Numbered from the stretch's first letter, positions 17,820 through 25,585 are shown. The stretch: 64,000 nt of DNA from Pseudonocardia phyllosphaerae (GCF_046546475.1 NZ_JBKGXS010000002.1:372001-436000), one strand, 5' to 3'. Notes: a model not told the origin generated them from the sequence alone. Program-made: numbers and translations.

Positions 17820-18251
17820 TCAGAACAGCCCGGGCAGAACCTCGTCCTGAGCCTTGGCGAACTCGTTCTCGTGCCGCTCCTGGTACTCCTGCCAGGCCTG
17901 CGCGTCCCAGATCTCGGCACGTGTGAACGCGCCGATCACCACGCAGTCCTTGGACAGTCCGGCGTACCGGCGCAGCTCGGACGTGATCGCGATCCGGCCC
18001 TGGCCGTCGGGGTTCTGCTCGTCGGTGCCCGAGAAGAGGTTCCGCTGGAAGACCCGCGCCGACTCGTTCGTCAGCGGGGCCGCGGCGACCTTGCGCGCCA
18101 TCTCGGTGAAAGCGTCACGGGTGAACACGTAGAGGCAGTGGTCCTGCCCTTTCGTGATCATGCAGCCGCCTCGCAACTCGTCGCGGAATTTCGCGGGCAG
18201 CGTGAGCCGCCCCTTGTCGTCCAGCTTCGGGGTGTAGGTGCCGAGGAACAC
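17820..18251 (-). CDS. mraZ: Transcriptional repressor MraZ
   Basis: AbrB-fold DNA-binding protein that controls the dcw operon and forms ring-shaped oligomers in characterised species. The 143 residues contain two MraZ repeats: FLGTYTPKLDDKGRLTLPAK, and NPDGQGRIAITSELRRYAGL, each with the D-x-x-GR core. GTG 18251 is preceded by GGAGGTGGGG. The C-terminus ends DEVLPGLF. Its promoter carries four candidate boxes at 10-bp spacing, consistent with self-repression. Confidence 0.97.
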   Translation of the reverse strand: MFLGTYTPKLDDKGRLTLPAKFRDELRGGCMITKGQDHCLYVFTRDAFTEMARKVAAAPLTNESARVFQRNLFSGTDEQNPDGQGRIAITSELRRYAGLSKDCVVIGAFTRAEIWDAQAWQEYQERHENEFAKAQDEVLPGLF

Positions 18252-18267
18252 CGGACCCCACCTCCAC

Positions 18268-18289
18268 CTGGGGCACCTGTTTGCCCCAG
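18268..18289 (-). promoter_or_regulatory. Perfect hairpin in the mraZ 5' leader
   Basis: CTGGGGCA (18268-18275) and TGCCCCAG (18282-18289) form a perfect 8-bp stem with a 6-nt loop. It lies just upstream of the mraZ ribosome site and also carries one of the TGGG boxes. It could be an operator half, an mRNA structure affecting mraZ translation, or both. Confidence 0.55.
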
Positions 18290-18318
18290 CGAGCACCACA
18301 GTACCCCACCGTCCCCCA
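18285..18318 (-). promoter_or_regulatory. MraZ operator: four boxes at 10-bp spacing
   Basis: On the minus strand TGGG occurs at 18318-18315, 18308-18305 and 18288-18285, with TGGT at 18298-18295. All four are spaced exactly 10 bp. Known MraZ sites are direct TGGG-type repeats on one helical face every 10 bp. Two boxes lie between the -35 and -10 of the mraZ promoter, a position expected to block RNA polymerase. Confidence 0.8.
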
Positions 18319-18325
18319 CCGTCAA
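18298..18325 (-). promoter_or_regulatory. mraZ (dcw) promoter
   Basis: Minus-strand TTGACG (18325-18320) and TACTGT (18303-18298) are separated by 16 bp, a good housekeeping sigma match. Transcription would start near 18291, giving a leader of about 40 nt containing the hairpin and ribosome site. Confidence 0.75.
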
Positions 18326-18381
18326 CTCGAAACGCCTGCGCCTCTTGACTTCTTCGCGGTGTTTCCGCAGGTAGATCGCAG

Positions 18382-18613
18382 TGGGGCGCTGTGGGGACAC
18401 GCGCGTCGCGCCACTCGTACGCGGGACGGACCGCCCCGCCGGGCCCCGGGGGCGCGCCGCGCACCCACCACTCCCCCCACCGTCGTTTCCGCAGGTCGGG
18501 GGCGGATCCGGCGTCCGCGTGGGGTGCGGTGGGGGGCGAGGTGGGGAACGCCTGGGGAGCAGGGTGGGGGGACCGTGGGGTGGGAAGTGGGGAACGCGGT
18601 GGGGGACGGTGGG
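18382..18613 (+). promoter_or_regulatory. Phased TGGGG box array facing the moxR operon
   Basis: TGGG begins at 18382 and 18392 (10 bp apart) and then at 18520, 18530, 18542, 18553, 18565, 18576, 18588, 18600 and 18610, with one extra at 18581. The nine-box run averages 11.25 bp per step, close to one helical turn. The boxes read toward moxR, mirroring those facing mraZ. They resemble MraZ sites but are more numerous and looser in phase. G-quadruplex formation is an alternative, since most boxes are GGGG. Confidence 0.6.
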
Positions 18614-18732
18614 AACAGGGCCGTTCGGGCCAACGACGCATGCCATTCGGCGCAGCCACGACCGTGCGCGACTCGCACCCCTCGGGGTTTGACAGACTGA
18701 CCCGTGCCCGCCCCTGCCCCCGAGGAGGCCCG

Positions 18733-19797
18733 TTGTCGCCGAGCGCCCCGTCCGTGCCGACCCCGCTGGGGCGTCGTGCCGAGTCCACCGGCTCGCACCC
18801 CGCGCCCGGGTACGCCGAGATGCCGGGCACGTCCGAGCAGCCGATGGACGCGGCCACGGTCGCCGACCTGGCAGGCCGGATCGCCGGAGCCGTGCAGCAC
18901 GTCGTCGTCGGCAAGCCCGAGGCGGTGCGGCTCGCGCTCGTCGCGATGCTCGCCGAGGGCCACCTGCTCGTCGAGGACGTGCCGGGGGTCGGGAAGACCT
19001 CGCTGGCCAAGGCGCTCGCCCGCGCCGTCGACGGCGCCGTCAGCCGGATCCAGTTCACCCCGGACCTGCTGCCCGGCGACATCACCGGCAGCTCGATCTA
19101 CGACCGCAACACCTCCGAGTTCGAGTTCCGCCCGGGCCCGGTGTTCGCCAACGTCGTGATCGCCGACGAGATCAATCGCGCCTCGCCGAAGACGCAGTCC
19201 GCGCTGCTGGAGTGCATGGCCGAGCACCAGGTCACCGTGGACGGCGGCACCTACTCCCTCGGTGACCCGTTCATGGTCGTCGCGACCCAGAACCCGGTCG
19301 AGATGGACGGCACCTACCCGCTGCCCGAGGCCCAGCGCGACCGGTTCACCGTCCGGATCTCCGTCGGCTACCCCGACCCGGCCGCCGAGCTGGCGATGCT
19401 CGACGAGCACGGCGCCTCGGACCCGATGGACCGGCTGCGTCCGGTCACCGACCTGCGCACCGTGCGCGCGATGATGGCCGCGACGCGGAACCTGCACACC
19501 GCCGCCGAGGTGCGGCGCTACTGCGTGGACATCGTCGGGGCGACCCGGCGGCTGCCCGAGGTGCGCCTCGGCGCGTCCCCGCGGGCGACGCTGCACCTGC
19601 TGCGCGCGGCACGCGCGTGGGCGGTCACCTCCGGGCGCGGCTACGTCGTGCCCGACGACGTGCAGGCCGTCGCCGGGCCGGTACTGGCGCACCGCCTGGT
19701 CCTGAGCCCCGAGGGGGTCGCCGCCCGCCGGTCGGAGGCCGACCTCGTGCGGACCGCCGTCGGCCGGGTGGCGGTGCCGTCCCCGCCGCGGGGCTGA
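18733..19797 (+). CDS. MoxR-family AAA+ ATPase
   Basis: 354-residue AAA+ chaperone-like ATPase. Walker A is EDVPGVGKTSLAKAL, Walker B VVIADEINRASPKTQSALLE, with the sensor region VVATQNPVEMDGTYPLPEAQ; the AAA lid domain follows. TTG 18733 is chosen because GAGGAGG (18722-18728) lies 4 nt upstream; no ATG is as well placed. It starts an operon with DUF58 (1-bp gap) and a transglutaminase. MoxR proteins usually mature or activate partner proteins, often with DUF58/VWA partners. Location beside mraZ suggests an envelope role, which is inference. Confidence 0.92.
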   Translation: MSPSAPSVPTPLGRRAESTGSHPAPGYAEMPGTSEQPMDAATVADLAGRIAGAVQHVVVGKPEAVRLALVAMLAEGHLLVEDVPGVGKTSLAKALARAVDGAVSRIQFTPDLLPGDITGSSIYDRNTSEFEFRPGPVFANVVIADEINRASPKTQSALLECMAEHQVTVDGGTYSLGDPFMVVATQNPVEMDGTYPLPEAQRDRFTVRISVGYPDPAAELAMLDEHGASDPMDRLRPVTDLRTVRAMMAATRNLHTAAEVRRYCVDIVGATRRLPEVRLGASPRATLHLLRAARAWAVTSGRGYVVPDDVQAVAGPVLAHRLVLSPEGVAARRSEADLVRTAVGRVAVPSPPRG

Positions 19798-19798
19798 G

Positions 19799-21097
19799 GT
19801 GCCCGGGATGTTCGGCCGCACCCGCGCCGGCGGGCGCCGGGCCGGGCTGACCGTGCGCGGCCGGTGCCTGCTGGCCGGCGGCCTCGCCATGATCGTCTCG
19901 GCGGTCGCGCTGGACGAGCGCGACCTCGTGCGGGTCGGGGTCTTCGCCGCTCTGCTGCCGGTGCTGTCGCTGCTGCTCGCGCTGCGCTCCCGGCGCACGC
20001 TCGAGGTCGACCGGCACATCGACCCGTTCCGGGCCGAGGCAGGCACCCCGGCGACGGCGACGCTGCGGATCGCAGGCGGCTCGCTGCTGGGCGCACTGCG
20101 GATCGCCGACGTCGTCCCGGACGCCGCGGGCCCCTCGGACCGCTACCCGCCCCGGTTCACCGTGCACCGGCTCGGCCGCCGCGGTGCCCGGGTCGGCTAC
20201 CCGCTGCAGCCCGCGGTGCGCGGCGCCTACCAGGTCGGGCCGCTGCGCGGGCGCGGTACCGACCCGCTCGGGCTCGCCGAGTTCCGCCACGACCTGCTGG
20301 CCGCGACGCCGTGGCTGGTACTGCCGCGGGTCACCCCGCTCACCGGGCGCCCGCCGCTCGGTTCGACCGCGGCCGGGCGCGGCGCCGAGGGCGGCAGCCG
20401 CCCCGGCAACGGCACCCCGGACGTCCTGCTCCGCCAGTACCGCGAGGGCGACGGGCTGCGCCGGGTGCACTGGCGTTCCAGCGCGCGCCGCGACGAGCTC
20501 ATGGTGCGCCTCGACGACCGGCCGGACCCGACCGGCGTGACCCTGCTGCTGGACCGGCGCGACGGCGCGCACCGCGGGCACGGGCCTGCCTCGAGCCTGG
20601 AGTGGGCGGTGGAGTTCACCGCCAGCGTCGCGGTGCACCTGCTGCGCCGGGGCGAGGCCGTCACCCTGGTCGACGAGGCCGGTGAGCAGCTCGGCCGCAC
20701 CGAGGTCCCCGGCTCCGGCGGCGAGGACGTCGTCATGCACCGGCTCGAGTCGCTGGCCGTGCTGCGCCCGACCGCGACCGCCGGGCTCTGCTCCGGCGGC
20801 ACCACCACACTCTCCCCGGACGGGGTGCTCGCCGTGCTCGGTGCCGTCTCCCCCGACGACGCCGCCGCGCTCACCGCGGTCTGGCCGCGTGGCGGGCACG
20901 CGATCCTGCTCGACGTCGAGAACTGGGGCGGTACAGCAGGTCAGCCGGGACGCGGGGTGCTCGCCGCCGCGGCCGCGCTGCGCCGCAGCGGGTGGTCGAC
21001 GACCGTCGTGCCGGCCGGGCAGAGCGTGCAGGGCGCCTGGGCCGACGCCTGCGGGTCGCCGTCGCTCGCGCCTGCGCTGGCCGGAGGTGGCTCGTGA
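19799..21097 (+). CDS. DUF58 membrane protein
   Basis: 432 residues: two N-terminal membrane helices (about 22-62, LLAGGLAMIVSAVAL and VGVFAALLPVLSLLLAL), a beta-rich middle, then the DUF58 signature YREGDGLRRVHWRSSARRDE around residues 215-234 and a VWA-like C-terminal part. GTG 19799 lies one base after the moxR stop. Its TGA overlaps the next start (GTGA). DUF58 proteins are the regular partners of MoxR ATPases; biochemical function is not established. Confidence 0.9.
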   Translation: MPGMFGRTRAGGRRAGLTVRGRCLLAGGLAMIVSAVALDERDLVRVGVFAALLPVLSLLLALRSRRTLEVDRHIDPFRAEAGTPATATLRIAGGSLLGALRIADVVPDAAGPSDRYPPRFTVHRLGRRGARVGYPLQPAVRGAYQVGPLRGRGTDPLGLAEFRHDLLAATPWLVLPRVTPLTGRPPLGSTAAGRGAEGGSRPGNGTPDVLLRQYREGDGLRRVHWRSSARRDELMVRLDDRPDPTGVTLLLDRRDGAHRGHGPASSLEWAVEFTASVAVHLLRRGEAVTLVDEAGEQLGRTEVPGSGGEDVVMHRLESLAVLRPTATAGLCSGGTTTLSPDGVLAVLGAVSPDDAAALTAVWPRGGHAILLDVENWGGTAGQPGRGVLAAAAALRRSGWSTTVVPAGQSVQGAWADACGSPSLAPALAGGGS

Positions 21098-23505
21098 GCG
21101 CCCCCGCCGCACCCGCACCCCCGGCCCCGGGCGACACCCCGCCCACCCCGCCGCCGTCCGGGCGTGCGCCGGGCCGTCCGCGCTGGATGTCGGTGCTGCC
21201 GCCGCTGGCCTCGGGGCTGGCGGTGCTGCTCGCCGGGTCCGCGACCGGCGTCGTCGTGCAGGGGTCCGGGTGGATCGTGCACGGCGCGGTCGCGGTGGCG
21301 CTGGTCGTCGTCGTGGGCGCGCTGCTGCCGCTGCGGGCGTGGGCCGTGGCGCCCGGCCAGCTCGTCGCGCTGGCGCTGCTGGTCACCGGCTGGTTCACCA
21401 CGAGCGGGGTCGCCGCGGTGCTGCCCGGGCCCGCGGCGCTGCGCGAGCTCGCCGCGCTGCTCGGCGGAGCCGGCACCCAGATCGACACCGGGCTGCCACC
21501 GGTGCCGGAGACCCCGGAGATCCTGCTGCTGGTCACGCTCGGGTTCGGGACGCTGGCGATCGCGGTCTTCGGGCTCGCGGTGACCGTCGGCGCGCCCGCC
21601 GCGGGCGGGGTGCCGCTGCTGGCGATGATCGCCGTGCCGACGGCGCTGGACCCGGACCTGCTGCCGTGGTGGGCGATCGTCGCCGCGACGGCCGGGTTCG
21701 GCCTGCTGCTGCTCCTGCGCCCGGACACGCTGCGCCAGGCGCCCGGCGGGGCCGCGGTCGTCGCCGTCGCCGTGGTGGGTGCGCTGCTGATCGGGTCCTC
21801 GGCGACGGCCGTCGGCACCGCGGGCCGCTTCGAGGCGGGCTCCGGCTCCGGCGGGCAGAACGCCGACGGCTCGATCGGGCTCAACCCGTTCACGTCGCTG
21901 CGCGGGCAGCTGACCCGCAGCGAGCCGCGGGACCTGTTCCGGGTCCACGGACTCACCACGCCCACCTACCTGCGCGCACTGACGCTGGAGAACTACGTCC
22001 CGCAGGAGGGTTGGAAGGCGAGCCGCCCGCTGCCGGGGGTACCGCTGGCCGGGCCGCTGCCGCCGTCGACGTCCGGGCCGGCCGGGCAGCAGACCGTGCA
22101 GGTCGAGAACCTCGGCTTCACCGACTTCTGGCTGCCGGTGTTCGGCGACCCGGTGTCGATCACCGGCCCGTCCGAGACCGACTGGTCCTACGACGCCTCC
22201 GGTGCCATCGCCTACAGCGAGCGCCCGCGCGAGGAGGACGGCTGGACCGAGGCGATGCGGGTACCGGCACCGTCGGCGGACCAGCTGCGCACCGCGTCCG
22301 GGCCGACGACGGTGGACCGCGGCTACACCAGCACCGCCGGGATCGACCCGCGGGTCACCGCGATCGCCCAGCAGGTCACCCGGGACGCGCGGACCCCGTT
22401 CGACAAGGCGATGGCGCTGCAGGACTACTTCACCGGGCCCGGCTCGCCGTTCACCTACAACCTGTCGACCGCCCCCGGCGGCAACGGCGACGCGCTCGCC
22501 GACTTCCTGACCCGCGGCCGTACCGGGTACTGCGAGCAGTTCGCGTCGGCGATGGCGGTGATGCTGCGCGCGTCCGGGGTGCCGGCGCGGGTCGCGGTCG
22601 GCTTCACCGCGGGCAACGACGGCCCGGACGGCCGCACGATCACCACGAACGACGCGCACGCCTGGGTCGAGGCGTGGTTCCCCGGCTACGGCTGGCAGAC
22701 CTTCGACCCGACCCCGCTGCAGGACGGCCGGACCATCGAGCCGAACTACGTCCAGCAGGCACACGAGCAGGAGGGCGGGGACCCCGCGCAGGCGCAGCCG
22801 CCGGCCGACGCTCCTCCCCCGCCGCCTCCGCCGGACGCCGGTGCCGACGGCGCGTCGTCGCCACCGCCGCCGGAGCCGGAGCAGGCCCCGGCCGACGCGG
22901 CGCCGCAGGATGCGGGTGACCAGGGGTCGTCGTGGTGGCCGGCGGTCGTTGCCGTGGCCGGCGCGCTGGTGCTCGCGGGTCTGGCGCTGCTGGCGCCCGG
23001 ATTCGTCCGGCGACGCCGCTACGCCGCCCGGATCGCCGCCGCCCGTGCCGGCGGGCCGGGTGCCGCGGCCGCCGCGTGGGACGAGGTCCGCGACTCCGCC
23101 ACCGACGCCGGGCATCCGGTCCCCGCCGGGGACACCGTGCGCGGCGCCGCGGGCCGGATCACCGAGGACGCCGGGCTCACCGGCCGGCCCGCCGACGTGC
23201 TGCAGGAGCTGTCCGGGCGGGTCGAAGCCAGCTGGTACGGCGGCATGCAGCCGCCCGAGGGCGTGCTCGACGGCCCGGTCGACGAGGTCCGCGCGGCCCT
23301 GGCCGACGCGGGCGGGACGTCGTGGAAGCAGCGGCTGCTGCCGGCGTCGGTGCTGGCCGGGCTGCCGGGGATCACCGGGGTACGGACCCGGCTGCCGGGC
23401 CTGGCCCGGCTGACCGGCCGGTTCGGCCGTCGGGGGCCCGGGGCATCCGCCGGGCACACCGAGACGCCGTCCCCCGACGACGAGACGGTGGGCGCCGGGC
23501 GCTGA
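21094..23505 (+). CDS. Membrane-anchored transglutaminase-like protein
   Basis: 803 residues. About six or seven N-terminal helices (DUF3488-type, residues ~30-245) are followed by an extracytoplasmic transglutaminase-like core with the triad Cys480 (GRTGYCEQFASAMAVML), His522 (DAHAWVEAWF) and Asp538 (TFDPTP). A Pro-rich linker, another helix (~610-635) and a DUF4129-like cytoplasmic tail end the protein. GTG 21094 overlaps the DUF58 stop and follows GGAGGTGG. All catalytic residues are intact, so protease or cross-linking activity on an envelope substrate is plausible. It closes the MoxR-DUF58-TGase operon. Confidence 0.9.
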   Translation: MSAPAAPAPPAPGDTPPTPPPSGRAPGRPRWMSVLPPLASGLAVLLAGSATGVVVQGSGWIVHGAVAVALVVVVGALLPLRAWAVAPGQLVALALLVTGWFTTSGVAAVLPGPAALRELAALLGGAGTQIDTGLPPVPETPEILLLVTLGFGTLAIAVFGLAVTVGAPAAGGVPLLAMIAVPTALDPDLLPWWAIVAATAGFGLLLLLRPDTLRQAPGGAAVVAVAVVGALLIGSSATAVGTAGRFEAGSGSGGQNADGSIGLNPFTSLRGQLTRSEPRDLFRVHGLTTPTYLRALTLENYVPQEGWKASRPLPGVPLAGPLPPSTSGPAGQQTVQVENLGFTDFWLPVFGDPVSITGPSETDWSYDASGAIAYSERPREEDGWTEAMRVPAPSADQLRTASGPTTVDRGYTSTAGIDPRVTAIAQQVTRDARTPFDKAMALQDYFTGPGSPFTYNLSTAPGGNGDALADFLTRGRTGYCEQFASAMAVMLRASGVPARVAVGFTAGNDGPDGRTITTNDAHAWVEAWFPGYGWQTFDPTPLQDGRTIEPNYVQQAHEQEGGDPAQAQPPADAPPPPPPPDAGADGASSPPPPEPEQAPADAAPQDAGDQGSSWWPAVVAVAGALVLAGLALLAPGFVRRRRYAARIAAARAGGPGAAAAAWDEVRDSATDAGHPVPAGDTVRGAAGRITEDAGLTGRPADVLQELSGRVEASWYGGMQPPEGVLDGPVDEVRAALADAGGTSWKQRLLPASVLAGLPGITGVRTRLPGLARLTGRFGRRGPGASAGHTETPSPDDETVGAGR

Positions 23506-23589
23506 GCCCGCGCCACGGTCGGTCGGCCCCCACGGCCGGTCGGTCCCACAGTCGGTCGGCACGCCACCTCGGCGGACACCGGTCTGCCA

Positions 23590-23652
23590 TGATCGCTGCG
23601 TTCGTGACCAGGCGTTCGCCCAGCGACCGCTCAGTCACGAACGTGCCGATCA
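23590..23652. repeat. 63-bp imperfect palindrome, copy A
   Basis: Starts TGATCGCTGCGTTCGTGACC and ends TCACGAACGTGCCGATCA. First of three copies in the convergent gap after the transglutaminase gene. Arms of about 21 nt flank a 21-nt centre. Confidence 0.85.
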
Positions 23653-23699
23653 CCGATCCCCGAACCGGCCACCTCGGCGAACACCAGGCGACCGGCCCA

Positions 23700-23762
23700 T
23701 GATCGGTGCGTTCGTGACCAAACGATCGCCGGGCGAACGGCTGGTCACGAACGTGCCGATCA
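23700..23762. repeat. 63-bp imperfect palindrome, copy B
   Basis: The best preserved copy. The arms TGATCGGTGCGTTCGTGACC and GGTCACGAACGTGCCGATCA differ from a perfect inverted repeat at two positions, and both would pair as G-U in RNA. It begins 110 bp after copy A. Confidence 0.88.
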
Positions 23763-23801
23763 CCGCCCCGGACCGGCCGGCCGACTCGCACCGGCCTGCC
23801 A

Positions 23802-23864
23802 TGATCGCTGCGTTCGTGACGTCGCGATCGCCCGGCGAACGGCTGGTCACGATTCCGACGATCT
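23802..23864. repeat. 63-bp imperfect palindrome, copy C
   Basis: Starts TGATCGCTGCGTTCGTGAC; its right arm has drifted (GGTCACGATTCCGACGATCT). It begins 102 bp after copy B. Confidence 0.82.
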
Positions 23865-23901
23865 CGAACGACACCGGATGCACCGCACCCCGTACACAGC
23901 A

Positions 23902-23933
23902 GCGGGGCGGGACACCGTGGTGTCCCGCCCCGC
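23902..23933. terminator. Strong bidirectional hairpin terminator
   Basis: GCGGGGCGGGACAC (23902-23915) pairs perfectly over 14 bp with 23920-23933 across a CGTG loop. It lies between the ends of the convergent transglutaminase and DUF3040 genes, 26 bp after the DUF3040 stop. Confidence 0.85.
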
Positions 23934-23959
23934 CGTGGTGGTTCAGCTGTGCGCCCGCG

Positions 23960-24370
23960 TCACTCCTGCTCGAAGCGACGGCGGAAGCGCTCCTCCATGC
24001 GACCGGTGAAGCCACCGTTGTCGCCGGACTTGTCCTTGTCCTGCTGCGGGGACCCGGGTGTCCCCTCCTCGGTCTCCTTGGCTCCGCGCGCCCCGATCGA
24101 CGTCAGCGCGAGCAGCGCGCCACCGACCATGGCGAGGAAACCGACGATGCTGAGCACCGGCACGTCGCCGACCCACAGGGCCTTCAACCCGATACCGGCG
24201 ACGAGCAGGACCAGCCCGAGGACGAAGAGGACGGCCCCCTGGATCCGGCGGCGCCGAGCGGGCTTGCTCATGCGACGTCCGCTCACCGAGGAGGCGAACT
24301 TCGGGTCCTCCTGGTAGAGGGCCCGTTCGATCTGGTCGAGCAGGCGCTGCTCGTGCTCGGAGAGCGGCAT
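23960..24370 (-). CDS. DUF3040 membrane protein (Rv2169c type)
   Basis: 136 residues beginning with the family signature MPLSEHEQRLLDQIERALY-EDPKFAS. Two membrane helices follow (about 51-70, GAVLFVLGLVLLVAGIGL, and 76-97), then a charged, Gly/Lys-rich C-terminal tail. ATG 24370 has an excellent ribosome site (GGAGGTGA). The neighbouring mraZ region carries a DUF3040 gene in mycobacteria too. Function unknown; a small cell-envelope factor is a guess from context. Confidence 0.9.
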   Translation of the reverse strand: MPLSEHEQRLLDQIERALYQEDPKFASSVSGRRMSKPARRRRIQGAVLFVLGLVLLVAGIGLKALWVGDVPVLSIVGFLAMVGGALLALTSIGARGAKETEEGTPGSPQQDKDKSGDNGGFTGRMEERFRRRFEQE

Positions 24371-24732
24371 GCCTTCACCTCCGGCACACGTAAACGGACG
24401 GTAGGCCGACCGGTGTGAACAAAGTGTTCGCACCGATGCGACGGGCGCCCCACCCGGGCGTCTACCGACAAGAGTACGAGCACAACCCGGTCGCGACCAC
24501 CCGGACCGGACAACCCGTAGGGCTGATCGTCGAGCGGACGGCGTGGCGCGGCGTGGCGCCACCCGACGGTCATCACCGCAGGTCACCCGACCGGGGACCG
24601 TCGGTGGGATGAATATCGCCCCAACGGTGACCGTCGGTCCCGGGTACCGCGACATCGGTCACGTTCAGCAACGACGAGCGACCGGAGAGCCACCCGGGAA
24701 CCTCCCCGCAGCGAAGGACTGCTCCGGACGGG
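24371..24732. other. Intergenic region with DUF3040 promoter and operator
   Basis: No gene is supported. At its left end are the DUF3040 ribosome site, a TACCGT -10 candidate (24403-24398, minus strand) and a 25-bp palindrome at 24411-24435. The remainder (about 24440-24730) shows only weak dyads that might end the methyltransferase transcript. Confidence 0.5.
24411..24435. promoter_or_regulatory. Palindromic operator upstream of DUF3040
   Basis: CGGTGTGAAC and GTTCGCACCG are 10-bp arms with one mismatch around a 5-nt centre. The site covers the region just upstream of the TACCGT -10 candidate, so a bound dimer would cover the -35. It resembles a LexA box (GAAC...GTTC) but has a 5-nt rather than a 4-nt centre; the true regulator is unknown. 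Confidence 0.55.
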
Positions 24733-25494
24733 TCAGCGTCGGCGCGCGAGCAGGTGAAGTCGCGGCGCGACCTCGGCCAACGACGGCACCGTCGACGCCA
24801 GCGCGTCCAGTTCGTCGCGTTCGTCACGTCCGGCCGCCTCGCCGTCCGGGCCGGGGCCGGGCAGCCACGCCTCGAGGGTGCCGTCGCCCTGCAGCGTGCC
24901 GATGTCGAGCAGCGCCGTCGCGGCGACCAGCGACCGCAGGTACGACGCGTCGAAACGGCGGACCAGCCGGTCGTCCGGGCCGTCGCGCCCGTCCGGATCG
25001 GTCAGGACGGCACGGGCCTCCGCGAGCCGCCCGGCCGCGACACGCCCGATGAACGCGCCGTAGCGCCCGACGGTCAGCACCGACACGACGCCACCGGGGG
25101 CGGTGGCCTCGGCGAGCGCCCGCAGGACCGCACCGGGGTCGTCGACGACCTCGAGCAGCCCGTGGCCGAGCACGAGGTCGGCGCCACCGGCGGGAGCGAC
25201 CTCGGCGAGGGTGTCGACGTCGCCGTTGATCGGGGTGACCCGGTCGGTCACACCCGCCTCGCCTGCCCGGCGCGACAGCGTGGCCAGCGCGTTCGGGCTG
25301 GTGTCGACGACCGTCACCGCGCACCCGGCCGACGCCAGCGGCACCGCCCAGGTCCCGCTGCCGCCGCCCACGTCGAGCACGCGTGGGGTCCGGCCGCCGG
25401 AATCCCCGCGCATCCGCTCGATCTCGCCGTCGAGCGCCCGGAACACGGCGGCTCCGTGCGCGCCTCCGGCCTGCTCCCGCGTCGCTGATGCCAC
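24733..25494 (-). CDS. Class I SAM-dependent methyltransferase
   Basis: 253 residues with a Rossmann SAM site: motif I VLDVGGGSGTWAVPLA, acidic motif II VTVVDTSPNAL, and motif IV ADLVLGHGLLEVVDDP. GTG 25494 follows TAGTCT by 6 nt, so the mRNA is probably leaderless. It diverges from parA across 97 bp. The substrate cannot be told from sequence; UbiE/CmoM-like small-molecule or tRNA methylation are both possible. Confidence 0.85.
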   Translation of the reverse strand: MASATREQAGGAHGAAVFRALDGEIERMRGDSGGRTPRVLDVGGGSGTWAVPLASAGCAVTVVDTSPNALATLSRRAGEAGVTDRVTPINGDVDTLAEVAPAGGADLVLGHGLLEVVDDPGAVLRALAEATAPGGVVSVLTVGRYGAFIGRVAAGRLAEARAVLTDPDGRDGPDDRLVRRFDASYLRSLVAATALLDIGTLQGDGTLEAWLPGPGPDGEAAGRDERDELDALASTVPSLAEVAPRLHLLARRR

Positions 25495-25500
25495 GCCCGC

Positions 25501-25506
25501 AGACTA
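25501..25506 (-). promoter_or_regulatory. -10 TAGTCT for the methyltransferase gene
   Basis: TAGTCT on the minus strand lies 6 nt before GTG 25494, the spacing of a leaderless start. It is back to back with the parA promoter. Confidence 0.6.
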
Positions 25507-25579
25507 GTGGTCCCCGGACCGGCTCGGCCCCTGGTCCCCGAACCGGCACGGCCCCGGGCACGCCCGACGGTCCGCAAGG

Positions 25580-25585
25580 TAGGTT
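25580..25585 (+). promoter_or_regulatory. -10 TAGGTT for parA
   Basis: TAGGTT lies 6 nt before GTG 25592, so transcription should begin at the start codon (leaderless). Confidence 0.6.

Noticed and set aside
18689..18694. Perfect TTGACA as -35 of a moxR promoter
   Set aside because: No TANNNT lies 15-19 bp downstream before the TTG start at 18733, so it is probably chance.
23590..23864. Peptide-like repeat (FVTxRSPGERLVTN) in the 63-bp copies
   Set aside because: The same peptide pattern appears on both strands because the unit is palindromic and 63 bp long. No start or ribosome site supports a protein.
23590..23864. CRISPR array
   Set aside because: Only three copies, steps of 110 and 102 bp, long imperfect palindromes with variable centres, and no cas genes.
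24411..24435. LexA box before DUF3040
   Set aside because: The centre is 5 nt rather than 4 and the left half is TGAAC; kept as an operator of unknown owner.
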